Origin: Udeniomyces pyricola
Taxonomy: Eukaryota > Basidiomycota > Tremellomycetes > Cystofilobasidiales > Mrakiaceae
Reading direction: 5' to 3'
Assembly: GCA_039545295.1 (NCBI GenBank)
Contig: BCIK01000016.1
Coordinates: 248,001-312,000, forward strand
DNA: 64,000 bases
In this document: positions 59,586 to 64,000 of the stretch, piece by piece
How positions within the stretch are numbered: the stretch's first letter is position 1
How the letters are laid out: every line of letters begins with the position of its first letter
The notes under the pieces: model-generated
The model's database searches: none
What the model saw: the letters and a program-made list of their open reading frames with translations, nothing else
Told to the model about the DNA's origin: nothing
Made by a program: the position numbers and the translations under genes

Positions 59586-62500
59586 ATGTTGACCGCACCC
59601 CAAAAGTCTAGTCGACGTCTGTTATTTGTCCTCATCACTCTCGCTGTCACGTCCACCTTGTACGCCGCCCGGCACGCGACCTGGAGCGTCTCGTCCCAGG
59701 CTGCGAGCCTCCTCGCTGCGCCCAATCGCAGCAACGCGAGTCATTCATCCGACCAAGCCTCATGGTGGCCCTTCATGGACGTCGACGAAGGAGACAACGA
59801 ACCCGAAGACACCGGTTCAGGCATCGACTCTTTACCGTCGGACGATTACGAATTGGATAGTTCGCTCGACCCGACGCTTTACCGCGTGTTTGCTCCTCCG
59901 CCATATATCCCCCACGAGGAATTGACGACCTGGGCAGAAGTCGACTGGCTTTCGGATGAGTGTCTCGAACAGTGTAAGCATTGCTGTGGCCTACCTTTCC
60001 CTGTGATGCCCCTATCTATCGTGTTCGTGCCTGATTGCGGCAAGCTGATATCACTCACTACCTCACAGGGATCGGTCAAGGCATCCCTTGCTCGACGAAT
60101 CTCATTCAGACTTCTTCGTCTCCTTCCATTCTCTCTCCTTCTTCTTCCCCTCTAGAGGTTGTCTGGACGTTCGTCAACGGAAGCGATCCAATCTGGATCC
60201 CGATCCAGGAACGTCACCTCAACACCACCCCAACCCATCCGGAGCCGCCGGGCGCTCGTCATTATCGATCCGAAAAGGACGAGTTGAAGCATTCCATTCG
60301 ATCTGTCATGTCGTATCTTCACCCCCGACCGCGTCGCCTTCACATCGTCTTGGGTGACTGGGCTGAAGACGGCGAGATAGATGGGAGGAGGATAGGACAG
60401 GTTCCGGGGTGGCTCGACTGGAAAGGAGACGAAGAGGATGAGAATGAAGCCGGCACGAGGACAGGAGGTCAACTCGGTGGGCGAAAGGGAGGAAGGTCTA
60501 TCGATGGAACCGAGGTTGTCATTCATCACCACAGCGAGCTCTTTCATCGAGCCGATGGACAAGGCGGCGAGCGAGGTCAACGAGAATTCACTCATGACGC
60601 TCTGCCGACGTATAACTCCTTTGCTATCGAGTCCCATCTCGCTTCGATCCCAAGCCTCTCGCCGTCCTTTGCCTACTTCAACGATGACTTCTTCCTGCTC
60701 GCCAACCACTCGACCGCCGACTTTACCTCGCCAATGTACGGGCCAGTTCTTCGTCTCTCAAACGTCAACTCGTACTCGATACCGTCGTTTGAATTCCCAG
60801 CGGCGGGGTGCGAACACGAGTGGTCTTCGCTCCTCCGGTCAGCGTGGATGCTCAACCAGAGGTTTCCCAGCAGAAACAGACGTTGTAGGTCACCTCTTCT
60901 ACACCCTATTAGCCACAATTGCTACAACTCCCCGTACCCTCAGTACTGCAAGCGTCTTGCACGCGCTCATCGCGTAGATCTGACCCTAGTTTCTACACCC
61001 TTCTGTCTTTGTGATCGCGGTTAGATCTCACCCATGTCGCCAAAACACTGTCCCATCCAGCCATGCTCGAAGCTCGTACTCTATGGTCCTCCACCTTCCA
61101 ACAATCCTCAACCCGACGGTTTCGTGAGACGAGTAACACCAAGATTGGCGACCTCAACACATCTTGGCTCTCTTCGCTCTTACTCGTCGAGCGGGCCCGA
61201 GAATCCATGCTTTGGGTCTGGGCGGTTGCCAAAATGGGTGGTACATCAGGCGTTTGGGGGAAAGAAGAGAAGAGAGCTCTTGAGGCATTGTTTCAAGGTC
61301 AAGAGAGGGGAACAGTGCGAAAGCCAGCTGAGACCCAAACCGGTGGCGTTGAGGAAACCATTCGAATCCGGAGGGGAAGAAGGGAGACTATCAGCCCTAG
61401 CATCATTACGGAAGCGTTCAAAGGGCTCGAATGGGAGAAACCAGTCGCTACGCGTTACTCTTGGTGTAAGCTGACGTCTCCATATGATGGCTAGACAGAT
61501 ATCAGTATCCTGAAGCTCATCACCCAACGACGTGGGTCTCTTTCGCTCTTTTCCTTTGGTTCACTCAATTAGCAAGCCTCGATGGTCCTCTTCCTTCTTT
61601 CAAGTCTTCTGGATCGTGTGTGATCGTGCCAGAGCGGGACTTTGGACCCTGGTGGACTGGGGATCAAGAGGTCTCAGCTGAGGAGATGTTCAAACGCATT
61701 GCGTTTGGTGGGAATGGGGATTTTGGTGATTGTCGTACGTTCTATTTTTCCCTTACTCCCCGTCTCTCTTTATATGCTTTGATGTTACTGTTCATAAGAA
61801 ACCGTCACTGACAGTTTTCTCTGTTGGAATGTGTGGGTCCTTTCAGTTCTGACGGCCCTCATCGCCGCTTCGGGTCACTCTGGTCTCTCCGCTCTTCTTC
61901 CCTCCCCAGCAACCATCTACGCCATCTCTCCTGCCTCTCCGATTGCCCACCACGATCACCTCTCGCGCCGTCGTCCACACATGCCATCTGATACACCTAA
62001 GTGGAACGACACCGACTTCTCCCTCGGTTCGATGATTCGAAGGACGGGTGTGGCCTCGGGTGGGGCGGACGAGCGAAAGGTCGATCTGAGAACGTTCTGC
62101 TTGAGGCTCATACAGAGGTATCAATTCGTCGCTGGACAAGAAAATGCCCTCTTTTCCATGGTAAGTTTCGATTCAGAGGAGGATTCCTTCTCTTTCTTCT
62201 TCCCGACTTTGTCTGGCTCTTCTTGGTGTTGTGGGGGGGGGGGGGGAAGAGGATTGAGTGAGTCGCTTGGTATGCGTCGACCGGGTTTTGGTACTGATGC
62301 CGTTGATCCCTCTGCGTCCAATTCTCGCTTGCCCTTCTTGTTGAACTTGCTCCTCATAGATCGTTGATCCAAAAGGCTTCGGTGGGCTCGTAGAACGTCT
62401 GGAAACTGATAAAAAACTCGTTCGTGACTCGCTCCTTGCTCGTGGTGTACATTAGATTCGTCTCGTCATGCGTATTGAACCCTCCTTCTCTCCTCCCCCC

Positions 62501-62694
62501 CCCCCCCTTTGACTTTCTGTACTTGTGAACATTTACGTCCTTCTTTCTCTCTGTATGTCTTAATTTACAGGTCAGCGTCGGGATGAATGACGATATCGAA
62601 GCGAGATGGGAGCCTGCTCTGAGTACGCTCGTTCGGTCTTACCTTGGAACGCGGTGGCCGATCCAAGGCTGGTGGGAGAGGAAAGGAAGGTGAG
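59586..62694 (+). CDS. Stealth-family glycan phosphotransferase, Xpt1-like (xylosylphosphotransferase)
   Basis: Type II Golgi-membrane enzyme that transfers a sugar-phosphate onto glycans; the fungal model is Cryptococcus Xpt1, which adds xylose-phosphate to mannans. After MLTAPQKSSRRLL comes a TM anchor (LLFVLITLAVTSTLYAA) and a luminal domain. Stealth CR1 is EVVWTFVNGSDPIW (60160s) and CR2 is RYRSEKDELKHSIRSVMSYL-like (HYRSEKDELKHSIRSV, 60270s). CR3 is FAIESHLASIPSLSPSFAYF with NDDFFLLANHS (60640s). CR4 is VSVGMNDDIEARW (62580s). The first junction (Q-TGG) is in frame with GT-AG borders; further exons follow at 61.0-61.5, 61.6-61.7, 61.85-62.16 and 62.57-62.69 kb. Stop 62692-62694 is preferred, but GTGAGC there could be a donor. 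The donor sugar is unknown. Confidence 0.85.
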
Positions 62695-63150
62695 CACGCG
62701 TGTGTTGAACACAGGCGTGGCTCATTGGGATGAGAGTGAGAGAGGTTATTGGTTTCGGAGGCCCGAGGAAGCTAGGGAGGACTCGCAGCGTGCTGCATTA
62801 CGACTATTATATCTATGACTTGAGTACTATATATCAATGCTCTAGTGTGTGATCTCTTCTGATCAATTGTCTCAAGGTTGGCTTAGTTGGCCGTGGGAGA
62901 TGTTGGAAAGTTCCAGCAAGCTAACTGTACATACGACATATGCGCACAGCTGAGATCCCACGCGGAATGTCGATACGTATAAAAATTGCGGTATCACTTG
63001 CCGCCGGCGATGACGATCGACCGTCGATCAACGGATGAGAAGTTCCAACGTGGCGATTTCGCCTGTTGGCTCGATCAACGATTGCCCTAATTCGATCCTC
63101 CATCATCATCATCTCCCTTTCCCCCTAACCACCCCATGCCCAAATCTACC
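62695..63150. other. Intergenic DNA / Ubp6 promoter
   Basis: No gene. The left part is the Stealth 3' flank, the right part the Ubp6 leader, with a CAT array at about 63103-63114. Confidence 0.5.
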
Positions 63151-64000
63151 ATGTCTGCCATCTCCAGTGAGAGCTTCAGATCCCATCACCATCCCACTAT
63201 CCACTCAATCCTCCTCATTCTAACATGTTTCGGCCTCTTCTTGTGCCCCCCAAACAGTCACCATCAAACACGCCGGTCAAGCTTACCCTCTCCAAGTCGA
63301 TCTGTCTCGGTCCGCGACCGAGTTCAAAGAGGCCATTTATGGCGCGACGGGTGTGCCAGTCGATAGGTACGTCTTATTTTCTTATTTGGAAGCAACGAAA
63401 GTCTTCGGCCCAGAGGATAGAGAGCGGAGGGAGACGGAGAGGGAACATGATGACGAGTCATGGGTTGAAGAGAGAGTAACGAGGGGAATCGGCGGGAGGC
63501 TGGTAGACAAAGGGTGCTTTTATCCTGCAACGTACTGGCTATCGTGAACTACCTACGACAGTGTGATGTGCGAAGGAGACTGTCATGATTATCATCGCAT
63601 GCAGGCTGCAGTATCGATCCCTTACTGGCCTTTCTCGTTCTATCCCTGTCTCTCGCTTCAAGACCCCTTGGTTCCAATCCACGCTTTCCCATATTCCATC
63701 GTTGTTGTTTGGCAGATCACGTGACTAACAATCCCTTCTTTGATTTGTTCTTTATTAGAATGAAAGGTAGGCATCTTATCGGTCGTCCTAATCCTGCGAG
63801 ATACAAGCTTGGTTGAGCAGGGCACCAGCATAGTGGCCATCACCACGGTCTGACGTAACCGATTCGGATTTACGCTCGTATCGCTCACTTCACATTTGTC
63901 TGTTTTACTGGTTCGGTTGGTTGTATCTGTATGGATAGTCATGGTCAAGGGAGGCATGCTCAAAGTGAGTTCACATAATGGCGCGTCTGTAGCAAGAAAG
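63151..64000 (+). CDS. UBP6: Proteasome-associated ubiquitin hydrolase Ubp6/USP14, 5' part
   Basis: N-terminal ubiquitin-like domain of Ubp6/USP14, which docks on the proteasome and trims ubiquitin chains. Exon 1 is MSAIS plus one base (63151-63166). Exon 2 (63259-63371) reads ITIKHAGQAYPLQVDLSRSA and TEFKEAIYGATGVPVD. An 8-nt exon (63759-63766) gives MK, and exon 4 (from 63940) reads VMVKGGMLK before a GTGAGT donor at 63966. Joined, VPVDRMKVMVKGGMLK matches the family's VPxxRQKVMxKGG. The ATG at 63136 is an in-frame alternative. The USP catalytic domain lies beyond the window. Confidence 0.85.
63759..63766 (+). other. 8-nt microexon of Ubp6
   Basis: AATGAAAG, between TTTATTAG and GTAGGC. 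It is required to keep frame between the two flanking exons and yields the conserved MK before VMVKGG. Confidence 0.85.

Noticed and set aside
1..64000. CRISPR arrays, rRNA operons or long-terminal-repeat elements
   Set aside because: No regularly spaced direct repeats with unique spacers, no rRNA sequence, and no pair of long direct repeats was seen.

Overview
This is a eukaryotic nuclear window from an intron-rich fungus, most likely a basidiomycete, possibly Pucciniomycotina/Microbotryomycetes (low confidence below phylum). The evidence is many short exons with GT-AG introns on both strands, two exons of only 8 and 13 nt, Ser/Pro-rich low-complexity proteins, a Stealth-family protein like the basidiomycete xylosylphosphotransferase Xpt1, and nuclear genes for mitochondrial complex I. 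No rRNA, tRNA, CRISPR or bacterial-style operon was seen. Introns and intergenic DNA carry long C, G, T and A homopolymers and dinucleotide arrays, and every N base sits in or beside a C or G run.

Layout. 1-2940 (+): 3' part of a RasGEF. 4359-9892 (-): ER P5A ATPase (Spf1) in about 19 exons. 10741-14545 (+): unresolved frame-switching coding DNA leading into a low-complexity acidic protein. 14983-17186 (-): hypothetical protein. 17874-20292 (-): AIF/AMID-type FAD oxidoreductase. 21315-22045 (-): broken-looking coding remnant. 22257-23463 (+): mitochondrial-type NYN-domain protein. 24773-26978 (+): hypothetical protein with an 11-bp minisatellite. 27696-28701 (-) and 29248-31009 (+): divergent complex I subunit NDUFA5 and ATP synthase subunit h. 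32018-35211 (+): OTU deubiquitinase. 36494-42661 (-): trehalose synthase/phosphatase-like protein with lost phosphatase motifs. 43884-45801 (-) and 46201-48068 (+): divergent BAP31/Yet and NDUFAF6-like complex I assembly factor. 49403-51787 (-): secreted double-psi beta-barrel protein. 53497-58299 (-): Zn2Cys6 transcription factor. 59586-62694 (+): Stealth/Xpt1-like phosphotransferase. 63151-end (+): start of Ubp6/USP14.

The genes do not form one pathway. The loose themes are mitochondrial respiration (NDUFA5, subunit h, NDUFAF6, the AIF-like and NYN proteins), ER/secretory functions (Spf1, BAP31, Xpt1-like, secreted barrel protein) and ubiquitin removal (OTU, Ubp6). The most notable points are the degenerate phosphatase of the trehalose protein, the frame break in the NYN gene, the microexons, a 14-nt promoter motif shared by two mitochondrial-type genes, and the unexplained coding DNA at 10.7-11.3 kb and 21.3-22.0 kb. 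No clearly new multi-gene system was found.
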